A stretch of 64,000 bases of DNA from Diphasiastrum complanatum (lineage: Eukaryota > Streptophyta > Lycopodiopsida > Lycopodiales > Lycopodiaceae): NCBI GenBank assembly GCA_029204225.1, contig CM055099.1:60915753-60979752 (forward strand), given 5' to 3'. Positions 10,801 to 20,727 of the stretch are shown here, in pieces. Position 1 is the stretch's first letter, and every line of letters starts with the position of its first letter. The notes under the pieces are model-generated. The model worked only from the letters and a program-made list of their open reading frames with translations. It was not told the origin of the DNA and ran no database searches. Position numbers and translations under genes: made by a program.

Positions 10801-13800
10801 TGTTGAAATGTGGAAACTGTAAAGAGAGAAAAGCGTCATAAGGTGTAGGTAGTTTCTTAGTAAGGTGCAATGATTGCATTGAGATTCTAATTAGGATGAA
10901 CGCACGATCATTGTTTTCATCCTTCCTCAAGAATAAGGGAATGAGTTTAGTGAAGGTTGCTTTCTCTTCTTCAACAGATGAGCGCTCCTCTTGAAATTGC
11001 ATTCTCTAGAGGATTCTCATGAAATTGGATATATCTACTTGTTACTAGACTTTTTGTGACATCTGTAAACCCAAAAACCCTCAAAAGCGCATTTTAAAAA
11101 AAAAAACCTAAAAAAAATTTCCCATTTCAAACCTGAACCAGACATTTCATACGTGTTTCGAAACGACGTACGAAACGAGCCCATGAAACGACGCTTTGGA
11201 GTGGTTCTCTGTGTCTTCTGAAGCAGTTTTTCTTTTATGCTCATTGCTTTCAAATTCATAAAATAGGATGTGCTGGGAAGATTAAAAAAATTGTGCATGT
11301 TGAGTAGTCATGTGTAGGACAAAGAATTTACCACGAACGTGCACAAGGTGTTGCCCTTCCAGATAGTATCATCCTTTAACCAGCATAGTCCATAGTTGCA
11401 CTTTCCAACATCTTCTGATAAGTCACACTGTTGGTAAATTATAAAAGAAATATTTTAGGAAGAATCCAATAAACCACTGACAGCTCAGACTCTTGTCATT
11501 CTCCAGCTCATTTAGTTTATTGCTTGCAGCCTGTGAAATGTCTGCAACCAAGATATTTGCAGCATTTTCACTATGATTCTGCAAATGATCTCTCTCATTA
11601 GAGTCTTGGTGTCTAAAATCAATACAGCTATTCTGAGTTGACTGTTTTCTTGCTCAGAGAGGATTTCTCAAGCACTTGAGGGGCATTTTCTTGCAATGCT
11701 GCTTCAGTAACTTGTGGTTGAAGAGAAAAATGAATTCTTCTCTTAGGTTGCACTTTTTGACCTTCTCGTACATGATAGCAAGCATAGTTGCACTGTGATT
11801 CGGATCACGATTCGGAATTTTCCTAGAATCGTTTTTTTTTTTGGATTTTTTTTGGGCAATATGGGTATCAGATGAAAGCTCTAATTAAGAGCATCATTAC
11901 TCTGTGGTTTGCCGAATGTTTCGGGTACAGGATGGTCCAGTTCAGGTGCATTAATCCATGTTGGGTTTTGTCAAGGATAAAAATTCAAAGGTAACCTCTA
12001 GCCTATTCGTTACGATCACAGATGGTCCCAGTGGGACAGAGACAGAGAATTGTAGAGCAATTGTACCTCACTTTTTGCTTCGGGGGGCGCTGACCCCTTG
12101 GACCCCCCCGGCGACAAGAGCAGGCCCCCCCCCTAACTTCTGGGCTTTTTGGTCTTTATGATTATTCACTGACTTAAACCAAGGTCTTAAACAATTGAGC
12201 ACTCGTTGGCTTCTATGCATTTTGTCAGATTATTTTGTTCAAGCAGAATATGCATGCAAGCAAGATGCACATGTTAATGGTTACATTGAAATGGAAGTTG
12301 CAAGGCTAGGATGCAAAGGCTAGGATGCAGCAAGAGTATGACTGACAAGCACTGAGAAACATGACTGCAATATTAGACTTCGCTGTGAATTTGAGGCACC
12401 ATTGGAAATAAACCTATATTTGGTGCCTGAAACAAGTGTAGTCTGTTAAATCTTATGTATGAATGTGTCCTTTAGGATGCACAAATAGCCCAGAGCACGG
12501 CGACCGGAATAATAGTCCTTATAATGGCCAACAGTGACACCAACATAGACACTCCAGATATTTTCACAAGACTTTTCACTGAGGGAGTGGAGAGGGAAAC
12601 ACAACCATGGGCTTCACATTGATGTTAGAGCTAATCTTTTCTGTAATTTGTACTGGTTTAATAGATGGGATCTGGCTTTTCCAGACAGTATGAAGTGTAT
12701 TTTTGCACTGAAAAGTTTTCTTACAACTAAACAGTGAAAACCATGACTGCAGCATTGGTCACTCTTGAACTAGAGGACTGCGGGCTTACAACTCGCACAA
12801 TCCAAGCTATTGCAACTGCACTGCAGTCTAGCTCTCCCCTTGTAAAACTTGCAATTGGTAAGCTCTTTCTCAGGGAGTCTTTCAAGAATTCAGCTACTCA
12901 TGTAAGATAGCAATCTACTTTGGAACTGATCAAGCATTGAATGGGCTTTATAAACTTGTAATCTTTAAAAATTGTGTTGCTAAGTTTGAATCGTTTGGTC
13001 CTTGTCACATTCTATTGTCTTTCATGACGGCCGTAGATATGCGATATTGAATAACTGGCTTAAAAAGATTGTTCTTCTCAATCTGTTTCTGTTCATTTCT
13101 CTCGCGATGAAACAATGCGCAGGTGGCTGAGCTCTTTTATATATAATCCATGTAGACTGTTTCAGTTTTTGAAGGCCTATTTATCTTAGGTGTTTTATCC
13201 TCATATGCTACAAATGTTTCATCTGACATGTTGAAAGTTTCATTCAAACTGAATCCGAACTAAGTTTATCAAACCTAAGAGGTGTCAAGTGTCAACTAGA
13301 ACAAGGTGATTCTGTGATTCAGGAATCAACAGGGCGCAACAATCATCTAATCATGGACTGCAGTCATCGTAGAGATATTTGCACCCTAAACTTTAGACCA
13401 ACACTTTTTTTGGCTATAATAGAAGGTTGGGAAAAAGACTAGCAAAAAAATGGCTCAACCCTGGACAAGCCAATTTTACCCAATTGAAACGCAATTGAAA
13501 CCCGATTTGAATCGCCAATTTGAACAGGCGCCAGAAACATTGCTCACCAAAATTCTTTTTCTTCTTCCAGTGTCAAAATCATATCAGCCTCTGTAATAGT
13601 GTCTTGATTATTTGGGATACGTTGGTGCTAAATTGAGCTACTCTCCATATTAACATGCTTGTCAGTGTAGGAAAGGCTTTACTTTTTCAAATCTGACATT
13701 TTTCAGTTGATCTTGGTCAATTACCTTTCTTCAAGTTCTTGGTAGGTTAGCCGAGGGCTTGGTAATTCAAGCATGTCTCTTTCATCTCCAAGTCGATGAT

Positions 13801-16066
13801 TTCATCCCTCCACTTCAATGGGCTGACTGACTCGTTTCTGAGTCTTTGATGCAAATGTTTAACTCTTTGTAAAAGCTTTAGGTTGTTGTTCGAGTTTTTT
13901 GACATTGAGAAATGGATCATCTAAAAGCTTCACTTTTTTCCTTCAGCAACAAGATCCTGCAAAGTTAGTAAGTTACAATGCTCTCTCCCAGCTTCAACAG
14001 TCAGACTCTTGCCTCTTTGTTATCAGTCTTGCTCACTCTAGGTAGCTCAACATCTATGTAGATTCCTTTCGATCTTGCAGGCCTTTTGTTGCCTTGGATG
14101 TGTCTTTCTCCACTGCTTCTTCTCCCCTTTTTTTGCGTGCTTCTTAACTCCATTGTTCTTAACTCTGCTTCACTCGTCATTGTGCTCGCCCCTTAACTTG
14201 CTGAAATTAAGAGCTAATTTAAAAGTTTCAGAATGCTTTTTAATATTCTTAATAAATGCTTTTTGGTATTAAAGTGCCAAAATGATCTCAGTGCATGTTG
14301 TACAGGTTAAATAACTTCTAAAGTCTACACATCATGCACTTTTGTCTGCAGGTAAGAACAATCCCATTGCAGGCTCTGCACTCCAGCTTCTTCTTCAAAA
14401 GCTTTCAACCTTATGCAGGTATGTGAGTTCTTTACTTTTCAGTTTGTTAGCAGTCTGTCCTAATTTTTGTCTGCTTACCATAGTAGTGATTTTTCAGCTT
14501 CACAGACTTAGACATATCAAACGTGGAACTCAATGAAGCTGGAGTGTTTAGTGTCATCATGCTGCTTCAGTTGTCCAGCAGCTTCTCAGTTCTATCGTTG
14601 AAAGGAAATCCCTTCAATGATGTAAGCACTCCAAACATTCCAGCTTTCTATGCTTCATGAATTCAGATAAAAAGGTTTACTATCTTCAGACCTTCAATCT
14701 ATGAAGCTTTTAAGTTCTGAGTATGACCTAGTTGCTGTTTGCAGTCATAAATCGGTATTTGCGATGTGCAGGATACGGCCAATCTCTTAAGCAAAGCTTT
14801 GCAAGAAACATCTTGCCAGCTCTGCAATCTGGATATATCATACTGTGCAATTTCTTCCACGGCTGGCCAAATTTTCTATGAACACATGATTTCTATCCAG
14901 TGTATCACACATCTAAATTTGGCAGGAAATAATCTTGATGCTCAGGTGAATTTTGCCTTCCTCCTTTAGCAAATGAGCGTAATGATTGATAACGGTCACT
15001 TTCTGTGCGACAGTTGATTTCATCTGTGCTTCGTTTGGTACTTCATTGTAGTCTGAATTTGTGCAGCATATTAAATTGCTCGAGGTAGCCCTATCCAGGC
15101 CCGGATGCTGGTTGAAGATGGTTGACCTAAGCAGCTGCCACTTGGGAAAGAGTGGCTTATTATCCATAATACAGTCCCTTCATGGTAAATCGTCTGTGTT
15201 TTATTCTTCAAAGATGAGTATCCCACGCTCCTTTAAATTTCATTTTCTATACATATTTTCACGAAATTGCATGGCTAGCAGGTAATTCAATGCTTGTGGA
15301 ACTTTATCTTGCTGATAATCTGGAGAGTACCAACGATGGCACTTTTTGGACAAGTCGTAGAGCAGTTTCAAGTGGGACACCTAAAGAGGTTGTTCAAGCT
15401 GGTAAGCCAGATTATAGTGAGATAAATTCGAATGATGCGACTCTTCCTTGTGCAAGTCGTGTCGCTATGATGCAGCCACCCCAAGCAGATGAAACTTTTG
15501 CAGATTCAGGACATGTTCATGAACAAATGGAGAGTTCTCATACCTTAGTCAGGCAAACTATTTTCTCACAAGAAACCTCACAGAAAGGAATTGAGGAAGA
15601 AAAAGAGGATTTACGTTTTGCACAGAATTTAAAGCTTGCAGATGTTGCTGACAGTGAAGGTGAAGATGATCAACATGTTACCTGGCCGACAAATTCCCAT
15701 TCAGATTATACAAATGGCAGACCAAAGAGTTTTGAAGTAGAAAGAACAAGTGGAGCAGCCAACAGGCTAGACACTACTAGGCAAGATGACTCTCATGACA
15801 ATGGGAGCAGTATTTCCAGGTCAAACAAGCTGCCAGGAGATCTATTTATTCAAGAATTGGGAACAGCTGTTCGGCTGGCCAAGAGCCTACAATTATTAGA
15901 TTTGAGTAAAAATGGGTTGAATTTGGACTTTGTGGAGTACTTGTTTGCTGCCTGGTCAGCTAGTAATAGGGGTGGTTCTCTCAAGAAACATGTCAGCGAA
16001 CAAACAGTTTATTTCTATAATCATAGTAGAGCACATATTTTGGACAAATCATGCTGTTCCAGCTGA
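1752..16066 (+). CDS. TSK: TONSOKU (BRUSHY1/MGOUN3) homologue, C-terminal 1,060 residues in 14 exons
   Basis: Exons: 1752-1859, 2063-3032, 3302-3446, 3869-3988, 4155-4255, 4380-4503, 9954-10066, 10213-10324, 12735-12857, 14352-14418, 14498-14621, 14772-14945, 15067-15184, 15282-16066. Every junction is GT-AG, and the phases chain without a break to a TGA stop, which strongly supports the model. The visible protein has the end of a TPR domain, an acidic linker of about 320 residues, then about 12 leucine-rich repeats of the xxLxxLxLxxNxL kind, and a Cys-rich C-terminus. This order is that of plant TONSOKU, a nuclear protein that binds H3.1 through its TPRs and supports replication-fork repair, genome stability and meristem organisation. 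The N-terminal TPR exons are outside the window. I assigned the family by pattern, not by a search. The frame has no stops, so the gene looks functional. Confidence 0.88.
2063..3032 (+). CDS. TSK: TSK large exon: acidic linker between TPR and LRR regions
   Basis: It encodes 323 residues rich in Asp, Glu, Ser and Gln. It begins with a Lys/Leu-rich helix and then an acidic run (ETEDEDED). Two acidic patches next to basic segments follow: KKRHRVILSDDEDNEA (about residues 155-170 of the exon) and SSESEGEDWL (about 235-245). A low-complexity acidic linker joins TPRs and LRRs in plant TONSOKU; the basic clusters could serve nuclear import (inference). The exon ends at AAAAG|GTTATA. An in-frame stop in the following intron (3063-3065) makes splicing there obligatory. 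Confidence 0.85.
3302..4503 (+). CDS. TSK: TSK exons 3-6: pre-LRR domain and first LRR
   Basis: Four exons (3302-3446, 3869-3988, 4155-4255, 4380-4503) encode a globular stretch (VSVGGQLIRVPCKG, GWIILPLVERYKVHCIKC) followed by an acidic hinge and the first LRR (LSVINLSHNHLG). The phases settle the sites. The donor at 3446 (phase 1) pairs with the acceptor at 3868, whereas the nearby donor at 3433 would break the frame. The donor at 4503 leaves one G, which pairs with the acceptor 5.4 kb away at 9953 to read HNHLGSPTMNAIQEL, as expected for an LRR. Confidence 0.85.
4840..5103. mobile_element. MITE-like insert rich in GCGTCC/GGACGC, 8-bp target duplication
   Basis: A 264-bp insert flanked by the 8-bp direct repeat CTCATGAC (4832-4839 and 5104-5111). 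Both ends carry complementary GC-rich arms built of GCGTCC and GGACGC motifs; the centre is AT-rich. An 8-bp duplication is typical of hAT-type DNA transposons, so a non-autonomous hAT MITE is the best guess. The outermost bases do not form a clean terminal inverted repeat, which weakens that assignment. Confidence 0.6.
8151..9580 (+). pseudogene. LINE-type reverse transcriptase relic, split by a solo LTR
   Basis: The segment before the solo LTR (8151-8341) encodes residues like GKIWWERMHEIGLPKDLKHA, and the segment after it (from 9415) encodes IIGVRQGSLPSLILLFIDV, resembling the GVRQGCPLSPTLFxLxID block of non-LTR reverse transcriptases. With the solo LTR and one copy of its TTCAC duplication removed, both parts lie in the same frame. 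The frame contains stops, and the YADD-like region reads FYRDS, so it is dead. I could not identify endonuclease or 5' parts in 7300-8150. Confidence 0.6.
8342..9414 (-). mobile_element. Solo LTR (1,073 bp), antisense in TSK intron 6
   Basis: On the minus strand it runs TGTTACATACC...CTCTACTTGTAAAA and is flanked by the 5-bp duplication TTCAC (8337-8341 and 9415-9419). A related copy in the opposite orientation occurs at 58961-59937 with its own duplication, which fixes both ends. There is no internal region or coding capacity, so I read it as a solo LTR of a retrotransposon. The last bases are TGTAAAA rather than TGTAACA, so the usual terminal CA is missing. It contains a short GA tract (about 8866-8879) where the other copy has 60 bp. 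Confidence 0.8.
9954..15184 (+). CDS. TSK: TSK exons 7-13: leucine-rich repeat domain
   Basis: Seven short exons, each carrying one or two LRRs: GLKLDLHENKLGAG, RLEVLVLSKNRLGDA, LVTLELEDCGLTTRT, LVKLAIGKNNPIAG, SFTDLDISNVELNEAG, FSVLSLKGNPFND, QLCNLDISYCAISSTA, ITHLNLAGNNLDA and LKMVDLSSCHLGKSG. The pattern and about 28-residue spacing fit the RNase-inhibitor-like LRRs of TONSOKU. Introns fall near repeat boundaries. In animals the related TONSL LRR region binds MMS22L; whether this holds in plants is not shown by the sequence. Confidence 0.87.
10325..12734 (+). other. TSK intron 8, no gene seen; GC-rich C-run patch
   Basis: AT-rich intron. The only striking piece is about 12078-12138, where runs of G and C (GGGGGGCG, GACCCCCCCGG, GGCCCCCCCCC) stand out from the background and could form quadruplex-like structures. 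It may be the end of an old transposon, but I see no flanking duplication. Confidence 0.6.
12858..14351 (+). other. TSK intron 9, nothing recognised
   Basis: The donor is AATTG|GTAAGC and the acceptor TCTGCAG|GTAAG. The content is AT-rich with short frames only; I see no repeat or transposon signature that I can support. Confidence 0.6.
15282..16066 (+). CDS. TSK: TSK last exon: split final LRRs and C-terminus
   Basis: The exon opens with an LRR (LVELYLADN), then has about 185 residues of charged, Ser/Glu-rich low-complexity sequence (about 15330-15870), then a final LRR (LQLLDLSKNGLNLDF) and the tail VYFYNHSRAHILDKSCCSS. The insertion of disordered sequence between the last LRRs is visible directly. 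A Cys-containing short tail after the last LRR agrees with my memory of TONSOKU proteins. The stop is TGA at 16064-16066. No AATAAA signal is evident in the following kilobase. Confidence 0.85.
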
Positions 16067-17092
16067 ACCAAGGTAAATAGTTTGAGAGAATCCTCTTTAA
16101 GCAACATGGTAGCTGGTTTTGAGCCATTGGCCCTGTCCGAGTGCTGATTTACAGGTTATCATAGCCAGTTCTGCAGAGTTATTCCTACTATGGTTCATTA
16201 TGTCGCAAATTTTTATAGTAACTAAACAAGGCCACTATTGCATGCCCTTCCTGCATTAATATTCTATAGAATGGACGGAAGATTCACAATTCTGCATTCA
16301 TATTCTATACAACGGACAGAAGATTCACAAGTCCAGCATTCATGTTCTATAGAATGGACAGAAGATTCACAAGTCCTGCATTTGAAGTAAAGCCTTACCA
16401 AAGCTAGAAGCAAATCTTTTTCTTGAACAACCAATTTGTTAACACACCTATTACAAAACAGTCATATGAGGTGCTTGCTTTCTGATTGATTTGGGCTCCG
16501 ACCTGGCGCAGTAGGTGGACTTCAAACAGCAGGTTGCACTATCATCTGGCTTAAACTCTTGGGAAGGTTCAAATGCCTTTGTGTAGGAAATTTGGTTGAG
16601 CCTATTAATGGACCCTGCACGAACATTGGACAACGCATGTACTAGTTTGCATGCAGGCAGTCAAGGTAAGCAAGATGAAAGAAGAAATTAAATAGATGAT
16701 GAGGATAAAACAAGTGTGTATCAATGGACACACTTCGATGACCTGCTTCACCACCTCAGGTTATCGAGAAACTCATAATAGAATTCGGCATTTCATGTAA
16801 GATACTTTGTGTCTATTCCTATTCATAGTTGTCTTTGTCGTTGTGTTTGCTTGGGCAAGTTGGTGAGTTTTCTTATGTTGCTTGTTCCCTCGCTCCCTCA
16901 ATTGCAGCAGTGCCTTCTTTTGCTAATATTTAGGCATTGGAACGACTACATTCACATGCTAATGACACATTTCCTTTGTTTGTAGAAGATTTTTAGCATG
17001 ATTTTGGTCGACAGCTTGTGATTGAATTTTTGTAGACGATTTTACAAGTAGCTTTGATCTTTTCAAGGTCTGTTTTTACATTGCTTGTGGGT
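16067..17092 (+). other. 3' flank of TSK, no gene seen
   Basis: The 3' UTR and intergenic DNA. It holds a short tandem repeat (16252-16376) and no supported reading frame. No canonical poly(A) signal was found by eye, so the transcript end is undefined. The next feature is the LTR that starts at 17093. Confidence 0.6.
16252..16376. repeat. Three tandem copies of a 41-42 bp unit
   Basis: Units at 16252-16292, 16293-16334 and 16335-16376 share TGCATTCATATTCTATAGAA followed by TGGACAGAAGATTCACAAGT, with a few substitutions each; a partial fourth copy follows. They lie 190-310 bp after the TSK stop codon, possibly within the 3' UTR. Confidence 0.85.
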
Positions 17093-17645
17093 TGTTAAAA
17101 GATTCTCATAAAAATTCTTCTAACCGATTTCAGCTATTAAAAGAGCATAATGGAAATCAAGCAACGGAGTCGAGCCATCGAGCTACCACGAAGAGCGTCG
17201 ATAAATCACAGATAAAGATGCTCCAAAATCTATATGTATCGAGAACGTCAATGCCAGAGAAGTTCACAAGTAACGGATTGGCCAATGAGCAAAAACGAAG
17301 CTCAACGCCACACCACCATATTTCACGGTGACGGGAATAAAAACATGGCCGAGTCGACATATAGACTTAGATATATTTGGAATGTAATGTCATACACCCG
17401 TAGAAGGTGCATTGTACTCGTAAGCCTATGGTGCGAGAATTAGAGGTGGATCAATGCTCTAATGGGCCTAAAGTAAAAAAGGACCCAAGTAGTTAAAATG
17501 CAATTTGCTTTTAAACATTTTTATAAAGTCAAGTTCTTATGGCACATGGTTTTGGGTGAACCAAAAATCCTAATCCTAAGATTGTCTATAAAGAGACATG
17601 TGACACCATTTTATAATCACTTTTCATTGAAAAGAATAGAAATTG

Positions 17646-17698
<53 letters not shown>

Positions 17699-18295
17699 AT
17701 TCTTTCCATTCTTGCTTTTTTGTGAAGCCTTCCTATTTTTTTTGTGTGTAATTGTTGTGGATGATAAATGCATGTTTTGTTTTTGTTAATCAAGTTATTA
17801 CAATCATGAATGATCATTAGCACTTGCATTCATCCACTAGTTTTAAAACTAATCCATAAAATTTACACTAAAGCAAAATAGGTGCTAGAAATTCCCTTTG
17901 GAGTGATCATTCGGATCCATTAGGTATTTTTATTTTCATTGTCTACCTCCCTTGAGAAGATCAACCTTTTGAGGAGAAGATCTAAAGCCAATGATGCCTA
18001 GATGAGCCAAGAAACCAAGATCCAAAAAGGATCAAAACAAAACAAAGAAAATCTCAAAAAGAGAAAAAGAAAATCAAGAAACTCACTCTCCAATCTAAGC
18101 CATTTCACTTTTAGATCTAAAACTAAGCTTGACACCCTTAATTGGTTTAGATTTCCATCTCTACTACGTAGTTTAACCCCTTCCCCTTTGGATCGAACCT
18201 CGTTATTACACACGATACTCATTCGATTGGAGATCCAAACCCATTCTTGGCCCTCTTGATCACACCGATTAGGGAGACATAGAAAGGGTCCAACA
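17093..18295 (+). mobile_element. Plus-strand LTR (1,203 bp) of a gypsy/Athila-like LARD family
   Basis: Starts TGTTAAAAGATTC and ends GGGTCCAACA, followed at once by a primer-binding-like region, so it is a 5' LTR. The minus-strand segment 18544-19751 is a second copy (same ends GGATCCAACA and TATTAGAAG, same inner order), and 54915 begins a third. A GA microsatellite sits at the same relative place in the first two copies. The rest of this element is missing after 248 bp. Confidence 0.75.
17649..17695. repeat. (GA)n microsatellite, 47 bp
   Basis: Uninterrupted GA repeat inside the LTR 17093-18295, about 556 bp from its start. The matching LTR copy has a CT tract on the opposite strand at the same distance (19135-19205), so the microsatellite is a built-in part of the LTR. 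Confidence 0.95.
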
Positions 18296-18543
18296 TTTTT
18301 TTGATGCCATTGTCGGTGAGACGGTGCTAAACTCTTTTAGAGATGGATTTTTAGTTTGCATTTCTTTGATTTTTTTCTCTTTTTAACAGGTTTATTACTC
18401 GCCCACAAGGTTTTTTCCACATTTTTTATGATGTCTTTACTCGCCACTTTTTCAGAGAGCAGAGTAGACCCAAAGGCCTCTTTTGTGAGCTCAGCGAGTA
18501 TTACTTTTTTTTCGCAATTACTTGTCTATAATGACTTTTACTC
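18296..18543 (+). other. Primer-binding-like region and 248-bp internal remnant
   Basis: Begins TTTTTTTGATGCCATTGTCG then GTGAGACGG, which resembles the TTGGCGCCGTTGCCGGGGA stretch directly after the 5' LTR in Athila/Tat-type gypsy elements. It ends abruptly where the minus-strand LTR (18544) begins. No coding sequence is seen. Confidence 0.5.
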
Positions 18544-19129
18544 TGTTGGATCCTTTCCGTGCCTCCCTAATCGTCGCGATCAAGAGGGAAAAGTAGGGGT
18601 TTGGATCTCCAGCTGGATAAGTTGTCATGTAGTACGGGCTTCGATCCAATGGGGAGGAGGTTAAGCTACGGATCTAAATGAAATCTAAGCCTACCAAGAA
18701 TGTCAATCTTGGCGTCGGATTTAGAGGTGAAATGGCTTAAATGAGGGGTGATGTTCTTGATTATCTTCTTGGCTCTTTTTGGGTTTTGGATTTATGGTTG
18801 GACCCTCTTCTTGGATATTGGCATTTTGGTAAATCTAGGCTTCTTGAGCACTAGATCTTCTTCTCTTGAGGCTTATCTTCTCAAGGGAGGAGTGCAATGG
18901 AAGGAAAACCTACCTAATGGATCTTATTAATCACTCTCAATGGATTTCTAACACCTATTTTGCAAATGTGTGGTTTTGTTGATTGATTAATGAAAGCATG
19001 AGTTAATGATCTTCTTTAGTGTGATAACATGATTAGAAAACAACAATCAAACATTTATACATCCACAATCAAACATACAATGACAAAATAGGAGGGCTTC
19101 ACAAAGTAAGAAAATGTAGAGGAGGAGGC

Positions 19130-19207
<78 letters not shown>

Positions 19208-19751
19208 TCTTACAAATGAAAATTGATTACCAAATGGTGTCACATCCCTACTTACAGACAAAGCTAGGGTTAGGATTTTTGGTTCATCCAAAAACCATGT
19301 GCCATAACAACTTGACTATTTTAAAAAATTATAAGCCAAAATGCATTTCAAACTACTTGGGTCCTTTTTTGTTATTGGCCCATTGAAGCATAGATCTAAT
19401 TCTATTTCTCGTGCCATCGGCTTACGAGTACAGTGCACCTTTTAAGAGTTTCTGACATTATATTTACAATTAGATACGAGTCTTTTTGTCGACTCGGCCA
19501 TGCTTTTATTCTCGTCATTGTAAGATATGTTGGGGAGGCGCTGGGCTTTGGTTTTGCTCATTGGCCGGTTGTTCGTGACTTGTTGACTTTCTGATATTGG
19601 CGTTCCCGGTAAATCTGGATTCTGGAACTCCTTGGTTAATTGTCGACGCTCCATAGTGTAGTTTGGCTGCTTAATTCCTTCACTTGATATCCGTTAGGCT
19701 CTTTCGGCATCTGGAATCCGTTAGAAGAATCTTCACCAAAATCTTCTAATA
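18544..19751 (-). mobile_element. Minus-strand 3' LTR (1,208 bp) of the same LARD family
   Basis: On the minus strand it reads from TATTAGAAG (19751; expected TG mutated to TA) to GGATCCAACA (18544). It is preceded by a purine-rich tract (reverse of 19752-19763, GTAGTGGGGGCA), marking it as the 3' LTR of the internal region at 19752-23570. With the plus-strand copy at 17093-18295 it forms a tail-to-tail pair 248 bp apart. Confidence 0.75.
19135..19205. repeat. (TC)n microsatellite, 71 bp
   Basis: Uninterrupted TC repeat within the minus-strand LTR, equivalent in position to the GA tract at 17649-17695 but longer. The length difference shows expansion or contraction since the copies diverged. 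Confidence 0.95.
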
Positions 19752-20282
19752 TGCCCCCACTACAATCTTGGTGACAGTCCCTTGGCACCTTTGTATGTCT
19801 TTGGCGTTGGCGTGTGTGGCGATGCGAGACCTTGGCGAAAGAGGGTGAAAAAGGGGTAGAAACAAGAGGGGGAAGGGAAGGGGACTCGACAAAAAATGTG
19901 AGAAAAAATTTTGGCAACAAAATTGAGTTGTAGAGGGGAGAAAATAGAAAAGGTGCATGTATAGATAGATAAGGGAAAAAATAAATAAATAGAAAAAAGA
20001 ACAGACGAAAATAAGAAAGAGAAAATGAATTAATGTGAGAAACAAGAAAAAGAAGGTGAGTTCGTTGGTACTTTTTTTGGACTTTCTTTTTAAAAATTAA
20101 GTTTACAAGAGAAAGTAAGTGTGGAGATATGCTTCAGGGAGCCTTTTCTAGCTGTTTGCCCTTCGTATCATCAGCATCGCGGATCTTTCGATGGGTTTTG
20201 CAACGGTGGGAATGGAACGAGACCACAATTGGCTGCGTGTTGTGGATTGTGAGCGGATTGGGCCGAATGCCAATGCATATCC

Positions 20283-20534
20283 TCAAGGAAACGGGTACCA
20301 TCTTTCCAGCCTCGCTATATTAACAAATGACGTTGTGGAGAAGCGATGGTAGGTCCGGTATAGGGGAATTTGATCGACAATAGTTGGCGTTTTGAAGATT
20401 TTATTGGGGTTGAAGCAGTTTCCGCCAAAGCACATATCCCACCTGGTTTCCACTTTTGCAGATGTCAGCAAGGTCTTCACATTGTAGTAGGCTTCAAGTA
20501 CAACAGGATCTGGAGAGTTAGCCGCGTCGGTCAA
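20283..20534 (-). CDS. Conserved 3' segment of the LARD-like element
   Basis: About 83 residues including ETRWDMCFGGNCFNPNKIFK and PLYRTYHRFSTTSFVNIARL. A second copy with similar sequence occurs at 54254-54568 (+) in the other element of this family, so this segment was under coding constraint in the source elements. The function is unknown to me; it is probably the C-terminal part of the gag-like polyprotein. Confidence 0.5.
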   Translation of the reverse strand: MTDAANSPDPVVLEAYYNVKTLLTSAKVETRWDMCFGGNCFNPNKIFKTPTIVDQIPLYRTYHRFSTTSFVNIARLERWYPFP

Positions 20535-20727
20535 AAAGTGATTGAGAGCCCTTTGGAAATCTATTGTAGTGCTTCAACCCTTCACTGACTTTATTATTGG
20601 CCAATTATAGGCCCCGACGCTTGTAGTTTTCAGTGTTGTCCATGCTCTTCGGTGGGGCATCAGATGGTATGATGGGTCTACCCTTAAGTTTGCTGATGCT
20701 GTAAGATACCCCTTTATTAGCTCAGGG

